From an uncultured Oscillospiraceae bacterium (GTDB lineage: Bacteria; Bacillota; Clostridia; Oscillospirales; Oscillospiraceae): a stretch of 31,964 nucleotides of DNA. Position numbers and translations under genes: made by a program. Of the stretch, positions 1 to 7,010 are shown piece by piece (position 1 is the first letter of the stretch; every line of letters starts with the position of its first letter). The notes beneath the pieces are model-generated. The model had not been told where the DNA came from, made no database searches, and saw only the letters and a list, made by a program, of their open reading frames with translations. The DNA lies in contig CAKTOH010000016.1 in NCBI GenBank assembly GCA_934589705.1, positions 1 through 31,964 on the forward strand. The letters are read 5' to 3'.

Positions 1-73
1 ACACAGAAGTTAAGCTCATGTACGCCGACAATACTTGGCGGGCGACTGCCCGGGAAGATAGGTAATGCCAACA
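1..73 (+). rRNA. rrf: 5S ribosomal RNA, 3' part (5' end outside window)
   Basis: The first ~73 bases match the 3' two thirds of a bacterial 5S rRNA: the conserved loop around ACACAGAAGTTAAGC at the start, then the GGCGACTGCCCGGGAAGATAGG-like domain and the ending GGTAATGCCAAC. The 5' strand of the terminal helix lies upstream of the window, so the gene is partial and its exact 3' end (about 72-74) is estimated. A strong terminator follows within 10 bases, as expected for the last gene of an rRNA operon; 16S and 23S genes probably lie upstream. Confidence 0.93.
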
Positions 74-80
74 CAAACAG

Positions 81-112
81 AGAACCAGTCGAAAGACTGG
101 TTCTTTTCTTTT
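81..112 (+). terminator. Intrinsic terminator of the rRNA operon
   Basis: A perfect 10-bp stem (AGAACCAGTC at 81-90 with GACTGGTTCT at 95-104) closed by a GAAA tetraloop is followed by a T-rich tail (TTTCTTTT). This is a textbook rho-independent terminator directly after the 5S rRNA. Confidence 0.95.
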
Positions 113-203
113 GCTATACATCATCTGGCGTGAGCCTGGTGATTTTTGTTGTTCTAAGATATTGTAATACCCGGTTAGACGCAGTGCTTACGACTATCAT
201 GTC

Positions 204-236
204 ATTGCGAACCAGCGCGCACGCTGGTGTGGCAAT
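204..236. repeat. Palindromic intergenic repeat (ATTGC...GCAAT type), copy 1
   Basis: ATTGC (204-208) and GCAAT (232-236) flank a perfect inner stem ACCAGCG (211-217)/CGCTGGT (222-228) with a CGCA loop. The 5' flank TGTCATTGCGA resembles the second hairpin at 3615-3654, which starts TGTCATCGC and ends GCAATGACA, so the two look like members of one short palindromic repeat family. The rest of 113-337 holds no convincing gene; the space ends in the Shine-Dalgarno site of the broken methyltransferase gene. Confidence 0.6.
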
Positions 237-337
237 CCGTTCATCCTGTTTCCACTTGATCCGTTGATTCCCCACTGGACTTTTCGCCGCGGTTCGGTTA
301 GAATAGGCAGTAATCTTAAATTTCGGGAGGGAATCAT

Positions 338-1096
338 ATGAGGCGGATGGAAAGCGACTGGTACCGTAAAATCTGGAGCCTGGACATCCAGGATCAGTCC
401 TGAGTGGAGGACACGACCCGGCAGGTTGATTTTCTGGTGAAGACATTGGGACTTTCCGGCGGGGAGAGAATTCTGGACTTGGCCTGCGGGTTCGGGCGGC
501 ACAGTCTGGAGCTGGCGCGCCGGGGTTTTTCCGTCATCGGCGTGGATATCACGGCGGAATATGTGAATTTTGCCAATACTCTGGCGGAAAAGGAAGGGCT
601 GAAGGCTCATTTTCTGTGCATGGATATCCGGGAGGTTCCCTTTGAAAAGAAGTTTGATCTGGTGCTGAATATGGCAGACGGGGCTATCGGCTACCTGGAA
701 AACGATAAGGAAAACGAGAAAATCTTCGATGTGGTTTCCCGAGCCTTGAAGCCCGGAGGAAGGCACTTCATGGACATCATGAACGGCGGCTACGCAAGAA
801 CCCACTTCCCCTGCAAGCTCTGGGACGCGGGGAAAAACGGCTTGACCCTGTCCCTGTTCGAATGGGACGAGGAAAGCAAAACTCTGCTCTACGGTTAGCG
901 GGATTATCTCTACGGGGAGCCTCTGACGAAGCCGGAAATTCCGGAGGGAAACCCCATCCGGCTCTACACCCTGGAGGAGCTCCGGGCGCTTCTGGGTGCG
1001 CGGGGAATGGCCGTGGTGGATAGCTTTTCGGATTTTTCGGGGAAGCCATCCTCTGAGAATGCCATCCAGCTGCTGGTGTATTCCCGAAAGAACTAA
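338..1096 (+). pseudogene. Class I SAM-dependent methyltransferase, interrupted by two in-frame stop codons
   Basis: An ATG at 338 preceded by GGGAGG (325-330) opens a 252-codon frame that stays in phase to TAA at 1094-1096 but is broken by TGA at 401-403 and TAG at 896-898. The encoded protein is a class I methyltransferase: a motif I-type SAM loop (ILDLACGFGRH), the acidic end of beta 2 (GVDIT), and a post-I segment (LVLNMADGAIGYLEND) are all intact. From remembered homologues, the residue at the TGA lies in a conserved Ser-Trp-Val-Glu-Asp-Thr stretch, so TGA most likely arose from a TGG tryptophan codon; the TAG falls in a Tyr-Gly-x-x-Asp stretch. Frame and C-terminus (ending QLLVYSRKN) are otherwise preserved, so the decay looks recent. 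A shorter product could start at GTG 404 and end at 895, lacking both ends. Substrate is unknown. Sequencing error or readthrough are alternatives. Confidence 0.8.
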
Positions 1097-1146
1097 GGAA
1101 ACTCTGATTCAATCGGCGAGAGTCGACGGTGAGTGATTTTCCCTAA
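1093..1146 (+). repeat. Fragment of the structured dispersed element (copy 1)
   Basis: Starting with the stop codon of the broken methyltransferase gene, the sequence CTAAGGAAACTCTGA then AATCGGCGAGAG matches the end of the full element at 3671-3824 read on its minus strand (CTAAGGAAGCTCTGA, AATCGGCGAGAG). The next ~20 bases (GACGGTGAGTGATTTT) match the minus-strand reading of the 10623-10791 copy (GACGGCGAGGATTTTT). It then ends in TTTTCCCTAA, similar to the opposite terminus, as if the middle had been deleted. Confidence 0.6.
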
Positions 1147-1150
1147 ATAC

Positions 1151-1186
1151 AGTGCCAGCCTCCCGGTTCCTCGGGAGGCTGGCACT
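1151..1186. terminator. Bidirectional hairpin between convergent transcription units
   Basis: A perfect 15-bp stem (1151-1165 with 1172-1186, sequence AGTGCCAGCCTCCCG) with a 6-base loop lies 10 bases downstream of the anti-sigma stop codon (minus strand) and 54 bases beyond the methyltransferase remnant (plus strand). T-tracts are short on both sides (TTGTGTTTG on plus, TATTTAGGG on minus), but the stem strength and placement fit a shared terminator. Confidence 0.8.
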
Positions 1187-1196
1187 CTTGTGTTTG

Positions 1197-2972
1197 TCAC
1201 TGCTGTGTAAAAAGCTTTGTACCATCTGGCAATAGAACGTAATCCACTTGCTCCAGGTCAATGGGCTCCGTGTTCCGGTCTTCCAGCAGCTGAATCCGGG
1301 AGCCGTCCTTCAGGACTGCGTAGGCGAAGTGATCGCGCCACATGTAAAAGTCCGCGTAGGGCAGGCGGTCACCGGCCTCGGTCTGGGAGGAAGAATCCCA
1401 GGTGACGGTGCTGCTGAATTTTCGCAGCCGGAAGGAGGAAACCGGTAATTCCTCGATCACGTCCGTTCCGTCCGCCAGCCAGCCGGTGGAGGCCTTCAGG
1501 GTGATCGGCTCGGACAGCAGCTCCAGCTCCCGGTAGTCGGTGTTGGTTTCGTCGAAGGTGATGGAAAAATGCCAGTCCCCCTCGGTGAGAATCCGGGCGG
1601 ATTCCGTCCGCCGATCCACATACAGATCGGTAACGTTCAGCTCCCAGGTGGAGCCCAGCTCGTAGGGCCGCTGGCCCTCCTGGAAGGTTACAAAGTATTC
1701 CCCCAGCCAGTCCACGGTGTTGGCAAGGCCGTCGCCGTCCGGAACCACACCGGAAGAACTCCCGCCGCTTTGGAATTGCCGGTTTTGGGCGGTAAAGGAA
1801 TTCCGGTCAAAGCTCAGAGCCAGCCCCTCCAGGTCTACGTCCTCCGGGGCGGTGAGACGGAGCAGGATCCGGGCAACATATCCGTCGGTCTCCACGGACT
1901 TCACGGCCAGGGTGTAGCCGTTCTGGGTGGCACCGGCGGGAATGGCTGCCTGAGCCTCCACGTCCGCCTGGGTGGGGATTCTGGGCTGGATGGCAAAATC
2001 AATGGCATCGGCTACCAGTTCCAGCTGCCGGTCGGTCATGGGTTTTCGCTCCACGGAGACCACCCCGCCGTCTTCACTGTAAAATTCCGGATTCACGTCC
2101 AGCTGGAGGGTCATCAGGGCTTCCCCTCGGTTGCAGAGAATGTAGCCCCGCTCCTGGTTTGGGGAGCGAAGGAGCAGCACCTGACTTCCGGCGGCGGTGG
2201 TGTAGTTCCGCTCCGTCCAGGTTCCGTCATCCACCAGGGTCACGAAGTCCCGGCTGAAGCTGTCCTGCCGGTTCCAGAAAAGCTGGCCCAGGGTGTAGGT
2301 CACTTCATAGCCCTGATCTTCCGGAAAGTGAATTTCCAGATTCAGCCTGAAATTCCCGTTTTCAAAGCAGTGACCCCAGGTAACATCCACGCTGATACCC
2401 GGAACGTCCCGGACGAACCGCTCCACTCCCAGACCGTTACACAGCTTCCGGACGGTGGGGAAATCCAGAACCTGGCCTTCGGGCTTCAGGCCGTACCGCT
2501 CCGCAAGCTCCTGAGCCTTGGCGTCCATTATATCCAGGTAGTTGCCCCAGTAGCCCTCGGGCAGGGTACCGGCCTGGCTCATTTCCTCGCCCCGGGCGGT
2601 ATACTCGGATTCAAAGGCGTAGAAATCCGCGCAGGCTTGGTAGGCTTTGGAGCCTTCCAGCCCTGCCAGGGACAAGGTGGTGGTGCTGACGGTGTGGGGA
2701 TCCTTCACATAGACTCCGTCCACCTCGGAATAGTCCCGGGTCTCGCTGCCGGTGCTGATTTTCACGCTGGACATGCCCAGCACATACACGATGGCACAGC
2801 CCACCAGCAGAAGCATCAGGGCAATCAGCGCGGCGATGAGCAGAGGATATCGGGTCTTTTTGCGCTTGGGAGCCGACTTGGCGGCGGCGGGGGAGAGGGC
2901 AGCGACCTCGGCCTCCTGGATCAGGTCGTCGCCGATGTACTGAAGCCCCAGAAAAATGTCTTTTCCCTTCAT
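1197..2972 (-). CDS. Membrane anti-sigma factor (DUF4179-like) paired with the ECF sigma factor
   Basis: This 591-residue protein has a short cytoplasmic N-terminus (1-42), one transmembrane helix (about 43-66, preceded by the basic stretch KRKKTR) and an extracytoplasmic domain of over 500 residues. That topology, and translational coupling to the upstream sigma gene by a 4-nt ATGA overlap, fit a clostridial anti-sigma factor: the cytoplasmic part (MKGKDIFLGL..IGDDLIQEAE) would bind the sigma factor and the outer part would sense an envelope signal. The opening MKGKD..F.G....DD.I.EAE is, from memory, typical of Firmicute membrane proteins encoded next to ECF sigma factors. The outer domain has no recognised motif; it may carry two beta-rich subdomains split near residue 340 (AIPAGATQNGYTLAVKSVET). 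The start ATG has GGAGGG eight bases upstream. The ligand is unknown. Confidence 0.8.
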   Translation of the reverse strand: MKGKDIFLGLQYIGDDLIQEAEVAALSPAAAKSAPKRKKTRYPLLIAALIALMLLLVGCAIVYVLGMSSVKISTGSETRDYSEVDGVYVKDPHTVSTTTLSLAGLEGSKAYQACADFYAFESEYTARGEEMSQAGTLPEGYWGNYLDIMDAKAQELAERYGLKPEGQVLDFPTVRKLCNGLGVERFVRDVPGISVDVTWGHCFENGNFRLNLEIHFPEDQGYEVTYTLGQLFWNRQDSFSRDFVTLVDDGTWTERNYTTAAGSQVLLLRSPNQERGYILCNRGEALMTLQLDVNPEFYSEDGGVVSVERKPMTDRQLELVADAIDFAIQPRIPTQADVEAQAAIPAGATQNGYTLAVKSVETDGYVARILLRLTAPEDVDLEGLALSFDRNSFTAQNRQFQSGGSSSGVVPDGDGLANTVDWLGEYFVTFQEGQRPYELGSTWELNVTDLYVDRRTESARILTEGDWHFSITFDETNTDYRELELLSEPITLKASTGWLADGTDVIEELPVSSFRLRKFSSTVTWDSSSQTEAGDRLPYADFYMWRDHFAYAVLKDGSRIQLLEDRNTEPIDLEQVDYVLLPDGTKLFTQQ

Positions 2973-3523
2973 ACGAAGATTCCCTCCTTTTCCAGATAAG
3001 TGCTGAGCTTTGCCTTAGTACGGTTTAACCGCATCTGCACGGCCCCATCGCTGAGACCATACCGGGCTGCGATTTCCGCGACGGTATCCGCGAACCAGTA
3101 CCGGCGCAGGAAGATCATCTGATTGTCCCGGGGCAGGGTGCGCAGAAAGGCGTCCAGAATTTTCCCCAACTCTCGGGCGTCCAGTTCCGCCTCCCGGGAA
3201 GCATCCGGAATGCAGCACTCCATTTCCTGGGTCAAGGCTACCACCTCCGCCTTTCGCTTCTGGGCGTTCTTCCAGTCCAGCCGTTTCAGGGCGAAATTCC
3301 GGCAGATTTTCGCAAGATAGGCGAAAAAGTAGGTCGGACGCTGGGGCGGAATGGTGTTCCAGGCCTTGAGATAGGTGTCGCTGACGCTTTCTTCCGAGTC
3401 CTGGTCGTTTTCCAGAATCCGGTCTGCCAGGTGGAAGAGCCGACGTCCATAGGTGTCGTCGGTGTGCCGGATGGCGTCCTGGTCTCTGGCAAAGAATAGC
3501 TCGATGATGTTGTTGTCGTCCAT
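2969..3523 (-). CDS. ECF-type RNA polymerase sigma factor (sigma-70 family)
   Basis: A 184-residue sigma factor with only regions 2 and 4. Region 2 spans about residues 25-85 and contains the family pattern DSEESVSDTYLKAWNTIPP followed by YLAKICRNFALKRL, which binds core polymerase and the -10 element. Region 4 (about 129-181) has the helix-turn-helix TVAEIAARYGLSDGAVQMRLNRTKAKL for the -35 element. Length is typical for ECF factors. The stop overlaps the start of the anti-sigma gene by 4 nt, so the two are made together and sigma activity is presumably held off until the membrane partner receives a signal. A perfect inverted repeat 42 bases upstream of the start lies in the promoter region. 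The regulon cannot be read from this window. ATG start is supported by GAGGTGA upstream. Confidence 0.92.
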   Translation of the reverse strand: MDDNNIIELFFARDQDAIRHTDDTYGRRLFHLADRILENDQDSEESVSDTYLKAWNTIPPQRPTYFFAYLAKICRNFALKRLDWKNAQKRKAEVVALTQEMECCIPDASREAELDARELGKILDAFLRTLPRDNQMIFLRRYWFADTVAEIAARYGLSDGAVQMRLNRTKAKLSTYLEKEGIFV

Positions 3524-3564
3524 GGGAAGTCACCTCACTTTTTTGTTGCTCACCCTAATAGACC

Positions 3565-3582
3565 GGTTTCCTGGGCGAAACC
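3565..3582. promoter_or_regulatory. Inverted repeat upstream of the ECF sigma gene
   Basis: GGTTTC (3565-3570), a six-base spacer CTGGGC, and GAAACC (3577-3582) form a perfect 6+6 palindrome about 42-59 bases upstream of the sigma factor start (minus strand). GGAAACC on the minus strand resembles an ECF -35 element, so this may be an autoregulatory promoter part or a separate operator. I could not place a matching -10 element with confidence. Confidence 0.35.
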
Positions 3583-3614
3583 TAACGGAGAAATACTCAA
3601 AAAATGAAAAAAAC

Positions 3615-3654
3615 TGTCATCGCAAGCCAATGCTGTGCACTGGCCGCAATGACA
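3615..3654. repeat. Palindromic intergenic repeat, copy 2
   Basis: TGTCAT (3615-3620) pairs with ATGACA (3649-3654), and the inner GCAAGCCAaTGC/GTGCAcTGGCCGC continues the imperfect stem. The outer sequence resembles the hairpin at 204-236. It lies in the 298-base space between the ECF sigma gene and trmO, which otherwise holds the large structured element at 3671-3824 and no gene. Confidence 0.55.
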
Positions 3655-3670
3655 GCCGAATTGTTTTGAT

Positions 3671-3824
3671 TAGGGAAACTCTGAATAAATCGTCATCGGC
3701 CGAGCAGCGGATCTTTTTCAATATCCGTGCGGCTTCAAAACCGGGAAATACACAAAGTATTCCTCCGCTTTTGAACCCTTCGGCTAGAGAAAAATCTCTC
3801 GCCGATTTATTCAGAGCTTCCTTA
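3671..3824 (-). repeat. Structured dispersed element, full copy 2 (MITE-like or ncRNA-like)
   Basis: Terminal inverted repeats of 20 bp (GGGAAACTCTGAATAAATCG at 3673-3692, its complement at 3803-3822 with one change) enclose nested hairpins: GCGGAT (3707-3712)/ATCCGT (3723-3728), and a two-part stem TTCAAAA (3734-3740)/TTTTGAA (3769-3775) around GGAAATAC (3744-3751)/GTATTCC (3757-3763). The same plan recurs at 10623-10791 with paired base changes. Read on the minus strand it begins CTAAGGAAGCTCTGA, and its TAA is the stop codon of trmO. It has no coding potential and no transposase; it could be a non-autonomous mobile element, a 3'-UTR RNA structure, or both. Confidence 0.75.
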
Positions 3825-4508
3825 GCTTTCCTTTGCCACATCCACCACGGTCAGGGTGCTATCCTTGACCCGGAACCGCACATTCCAGCCGCCGAAGGTC
3901 AGGCCGTAGACCCGTTCTGGGTCTGCCTGATAGGAGGGGCGGGGGTCGTGGGACAGCACGCCGATGAGCGCGTCCCGCTTGTTTTCCGGTATCCTTTCCA
4001 GAAGGGAAGAGGGAAAGTCAACCGTCAGTAAAAAGTCTCCGGCACCCTGGGTGAAGCCCCCCAGAGCGTCGGGCTTGGCATCGCTGTAGGGAATGTAGGG
4101 CTTGATGTCGAAAATCGGCGTGCCGTCCATCAGATCGGCTCCGCCCACATGGAGCACAGTGCCATACTCCCGGGTTTCCTCCACGCCCAGCAGCCGGACG
4201 CAGGACAGACCCAGATTGTTGGGACGGAAGGGAGAGCGGGTGGCAAAGACTCCCATCCGAACGTTGCCCCCCAGACGAGGAGGGCGGACGGTAGGAGACC
4301 AGCCCTGACGCACAGCCTGGGAGAACTGCCAGATGAGCCACAGATGGGAAAAGCCCTCGATGCCCCGCAAAGCGTCGGTGTTCCGGAATTCCGGCTCAAA
4401 GACAATGGTGGATTCCAGGGCGTCCACCAGGCCGCTTTGTCTGGGAATGCCGAATTTGGTGGGAAAATCGCTTTTCATCCGGGCGATGGCCTGAATACTG
4501 GCTTCCAT
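3822..4508 (-). CDS. trmO: tRNA (adenine(37)-N6)-methyltransferase TrmO (YaeB/TsaA family)
   Basis: A 228-residue protein of the TrmO family, which uses SAM to methylate N6 of threonylcarbamoyladenosine at position 37 of ANN-decoding tRNAs. The family pattern is clear: an N-terminal segment IARMKSDFPTKFGIPRQSG, the conserved GFSHLWLIWQF, and the signature FATRSPFRPNNLGLS (about residues 87-101), followed by GADLMDGTPIFDIKPYIPYSD. The C-terminal domain (YGLTFGGWNVRF) matches the longer bacterial form. The start ATG directly abuts the stop codon of the metal permease gene with no gap, so trmO is the last gene of the znuACB operon. Its own stop codon TAA is contributed by the end of the structured repeat at 3671-3824. 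Why a tRNA modification gene rides with a metal importer is not evident. Confidence 0.92.
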   Translation of the reverse strand: MEASIQAIARMKSDFPTKFGIPRQSGLVDALESTIVFEPEFRNTDALRGIEGFSHLWLIWQFSQAVRQGWSPTVRPPRLGGNVRMGVFATRSPFRPNNLGLSCVRLLGVEETREYGTVLHVGGADLMDGTPIFDIKPYIPYSDAKPDALGGFTQGAGDFLLTVDFPSSLLERIPENKRDALIGVLSHDPRPSYQADPERVYGLTFGGWNVRFRVKDSTLTVVDVAKES

Positions 4509-5348
4509 TTAAGAGAACCTCCTTCGCATGGCAAAGGTAAGGGCGAAGAGAATCGCCAGCAGCAGGCTCACGGCGGCGCCCGCCGAGCAGCCTAAGTAGT
4601 AGGAAACGGTCAGGCCGCCCAGCCCGGCGATCAGGGCGAAGAGCACGGAAAAGCCGTGGTATTGCCGCAGATTCCGGGAAATGTTCCGGGCGGAAGCCCC
4701 GGGCAGCACCATCAGGGAATTGAGAATCAGAAGGCCCACGCTGGAAATGCTGAGCGTCACCACCACCGCAATGGCCACGGTGAAGAGGGTCTGGGATTTT
4801 CCCACGCCGATGCCCCGGGAGGCGGCCAGCTGGGGGTGAATGGCCGTCAGGGTCAGCCGGTTGGCGTAAACCAGCCAGAAAAGAGCCACCGCCAGCAGCA
4901 CCAGAGCCAGCATTCCGATTTCCGCCGGGGTAACGGAGAGTACGTCGCCGATGAGATATTTGTTGTATTTGGTGAAGCTGCCGCCGCCCAGAGTTGCCAC
5001 AAAAATGCCCAGAGCCACCGCCGTGCTGGAAAATACGCCGATGAGGGTGTCTGCCGCCTGATTGGAGCGGCTGCGCACATAGGAAAACACCAGGGCGAAG
5101 CACACGCTGAAGCCCACCGCCGCCCAGGTGGGCGCGCTCAGGCCGCAGATGGCTCCAATGGCAATGCCCGTAAAGGCCGAGTGCCCCAGGGCATCGGAGA
5201 AGAAGCTCATCCGGCCGGTGACGATCATGGTGGACAGGAGGCCGAACAGGGGGGCCATGAGCAGCATGGCGAGAAAGGCGTTTTTCATAAAGTCCCAGTG
5301 GAGCATTTCCAGGGGGAGCAGGTCACAGAGGCTGTACCAAAGGCTCAT
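4509..5348 (-). CDS. znuB: Metal (zinc/manganese) ABC transporter permease
   Basis: A 279-residue very hydrophobic protein of the ABC-3 (ZnuB/MntB/TroC) permease family with about eight predicted membrane helices. The family region GRMSFFSDALGHSAFTGIAIG (about residues 46-66) is the cytoplasmic coupling segment that contacts the ATPase, and SSVGLLILNSLMVLPGASARN (about 200-220) is the second typical conserved stretch. It would form the inner-membrane channel of the importer encoded with the ATPase (4-nt overlap upstream) and the lipoprotein. Zinc is favoured over manganese because the binding protein has a histidine-rich loop, but metal specificity cannot be read from the permease. The stop codon is immediately followed by the trmO start. 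Confidence 0.92.
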   Translation of the reverse strand: MSLWYSLCDLLPLEMLHWDFMKNAFLAMLLMAPLFGLLSTMIVTGRMSFFSDALGHSAFTGIAIGAICGLSAPTWAAVGFSVCFALVFSYVRSRSNQAADTLIGVFSSTAVALGIFVATLGGGSFTKYNKYLIGDVLSVTPAEIGMLALVLLAVALFWLVYANRLTLTAIHPQLAASRGIGVGKSQTLFTVAIAVVVTLSISSVGLLILNSLMVLPGASARNISRNLRQYHGFSVLFALIAGLGGLTVSYYLGCSAGAAVSLLLAILFALTFAMRRRFS

Positions 5349-6097
5349 AAGCTTCCTCCTTTCATGTGGAAGGCCTGGGCGAATTCCGGGGAGTTCAGAA
5401 CCTCCTGGGCAGTGCCCTGAATTTTCACGCCCCGGTCAATGAGCACCACCTGATTGGCGTACCTTGGGAGCATGGAAAAGTCGTGGGTGGTCATAAGAAT
5501 GGACAGGTCATAGGTTCTGCGGATTTCGTCCAGCATGTCCATCAGGGTCTCCATGCCCTCCACATCCACGCCGGAGAGCGGCTCGTCCAGAATCAGAATG
5601 TTCGGCATAGGCTCCAGAGCAAGAGCCAGCAGCACCCGCTGCAATTCGCCGCCGGACAGGGTGCCGATTCGCTTGTCCATTAAATCTTCCCCGTGAACCC
5701 GCTCCAGGCATTCCTTCACCAGAGCGCGCATGGGCTTGCCCAGGCCTAAGAAAGCGGGGCGTTTGCCCAGGCAGCAGGCGAAGAGGTCGGACACGCTCAC
5801 CGGGTCGCTGGGGTCGAAGGCCGGGCTCTGGGGCACATAGCCGATCCGGGGCTTTTTGCTCCGCTGACCCGGCTGGGAGAAGGCAATAACACCCTCGTAT
5901 TCCCGCTGACCCAGAATGGCCTTCAGGAAGGTGGATTTGCCGGCCCCGTTGGGGCCGATCAGAGCCAGAAGTTCCCCGCAGTGGACGTGAAGATTTACGT
6001 CCGACAGAATCGGCTCGTTTCCGATTGTTACCGTTAGATTTTCCACCCGCAGGCAGCAGGAGTGCCCGCAGGAGCCGCCGTGAATGTCCAGATTCAT
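5345..6097 (-). CDS. znuC: Metal (zinc) ABC transporter ATP-binding protein
   Basis: A 250-residue ABC ATPase. Walker A is GPNGAGKST (residues 48-56), the signature is LSGGELQR (147-154), Walker B is ILILDEP (167-173), and the H-loop is in MTTHDFSML. It powers metal uptake with the permease downstream and the lipoprotein upstream, overlapping both genes by 4 nt. An oddity is the N-terminus ahead of the first beta strand: His6, Cys10, His12, Cys14 and Cys15 sit within ten residues (HGGSCGHSCC), a possible metal-binding or sensing site; I recall similar short Cys/His leaders in other gut Clostridia. The protein starts at ATG 6097; no other start would keep this leader. Confidence 0.93.
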   Translation of the reverse strand: MNLDIHGGSCGHSCCLRVENLTVTIGNEPILSDVNLHVHCGELLALIGPNGAGKSTFLKAILGQREYEGVIAFSQPGQRSKKPRIGYVPQSPAFDPSDPVSVSDLFACCLGKRPAFLGLGKPMRALVKECLERVHGEDLMDKRIGTLSGGELQRVLLALALEPMPNILILDEPLSGVDVEGMETLMDMLDEIRRTYDLSILMTTHDFSMLPRYANQVVLIDRGVKIQGTAQEVLNSPEFAQAFHMKGGSL

Positions 6098-6981
6098 CCC
6101 AATGCCTCCCGGATCGTGTCAATGTTGTGATACATGGCCTCAAAATAGCTATCCCCGGACATGGCCATGTCCAGAGCGTAAACCTTACAGCCCGTTTCCC
6201 GGGCGATTACCTGCGCCGCGGAATCGCTGCCGCTGACCTCGGTGAAGATGGCGGGAAGATCGTGCGTTCGCACAAGCTCCGTCAGGTGAATCAGGTCTTT
6301 CGCCGAGGCCTCACTGCCGGATTCCTCTTCGACGGATTCCAGAATGGTCAGATGAAAGGCTTGGGCGAAATAGGAAAAGCCGTCGTGGAAGGGAATCAGC
6401 TCCCGGCATTGCAGGCCGGACAGTTGTTCCTCGCCATAGCTTTGCAGGGCTTCCAGCTGAGAAAGCAGGTCTTCCAGATTGGCTCGGAAGGTATCTTCAT
6501 AGTCCGGATACTGCCGGGAAAGCCCCTCGCAGATATTTTTCGCCATAACCCGGGCGTTTTCCGGGGACAGCCAGATGTGAGGATCCTCCTCGTGATGGTG
6601 GCCGTCCTCCTCATGGTGGTGCTCCTCTTCCTCGTGCCCCTCCTCACTGTGCAGCAGGGAAATTCCCTGGGATGCGTCAATGGTGGGCACGTCCAGGAGC
6701 AAATCGTCCAGAAAGTCCTCAAGCCCTGCCCCGGAGATGACTACCACCTGGGCAGCCTCCGCAGCCTTGACCTGACGGACGTTCAGGGAATAGTCGTGCA
6801 GGCAGCTGACCTGCTCCGTCACCAGCCGGGTTACGGCGAGCGGCGTGTCCTGGCACAGCCGGGAGGTAAAATCCCAGACGGGCAGGGTGGTGGCGGCGAT
6901 GGGGGCGTAGTCCGTTTTCGGGGCGCAGCCGCAAAGCAGCGCCGCCAGAGCCGCTGTCAGTATGATTTTCCAAAACTTCAT
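6094..6981 (-). CDS. znuA: Zinc ABC transporter substrate-binding lipoprotein
   Basis: A 295-residue cluster A-I (ZnuA/TroA) solute-binding protein. A lipoprotein signal peptide (residues 1-18) ends in LLCGC with Cys19 as the lipidated residue. Likely metal ligands are His62 (SCLHDYSLNV), a second histidine in the loop region, His in IPFHDGFSYFA, and an acidic ligand near the C-terminus (DMAMSGDSYFEAMYHNI). Between residues 111 and 135 lies a His/Glu-rich loop (HEEEEHHH, DGHHH), typical of zinc-binding members and used to capture Zn. It would sit on the outer face of the membrane and deliver metal to the permease. It is the first gene of znuA-znuC-znuB-trmO; a promoter with TTGACA lies 30-58 bases upstream. 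A Zur/Fur-type box was not clearly identified. Confidence 0.93.
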   Translation of the reverse strand: MKFWKIILTAALAALLCGCAPKTDYAPIAATTLPVWDFTSRLCQDTPLAVTRLVTEQVSCLHDYSLNVRQVKAAEAAQVVVISGAGLEDFLDDLLLDVPTIDASQGISLLHSEEGHEEEEHHHEEDGHHHEEDPHIWLSPENARVMAKNICEGLSRQYPDYEDTFRANLEDLLSQLEALQSYGEEQLSGLQCRELIPFHDGFSYFAQAFHLTILESVEEESGSEASAKDLIHLTELVRTHDLPAIFTEVSGSDSAAQVIARETGCKVYALDMAMSGDSYFEAMYHNIDTIREALG

Positions 6982-7010
6982 GGGGCAAAAATCCTTTCCG
7001 GATAGGCATA

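Noticed and set aside
338..1096. Stop-codon recoding (TGA as Trp) for the methyltransferase
   Set aside because: Other genes here end in TGA and use TGG for Trp, no selenocysteine-type hairpin was evident after the TGA, and a second, different stop (TAG) also interrupts the frame.
1569..2999. A 476-codon open frame on the plus strand opposite the anti-sigma gene
   Set aside because: Composition is low-complexity Gly/Val/His/Gln-rich as expected of an antisense shadow in GC-rich DNA, with no ribosome site and no recognisable domain; the minus-strand gene has clear topology and operon context.
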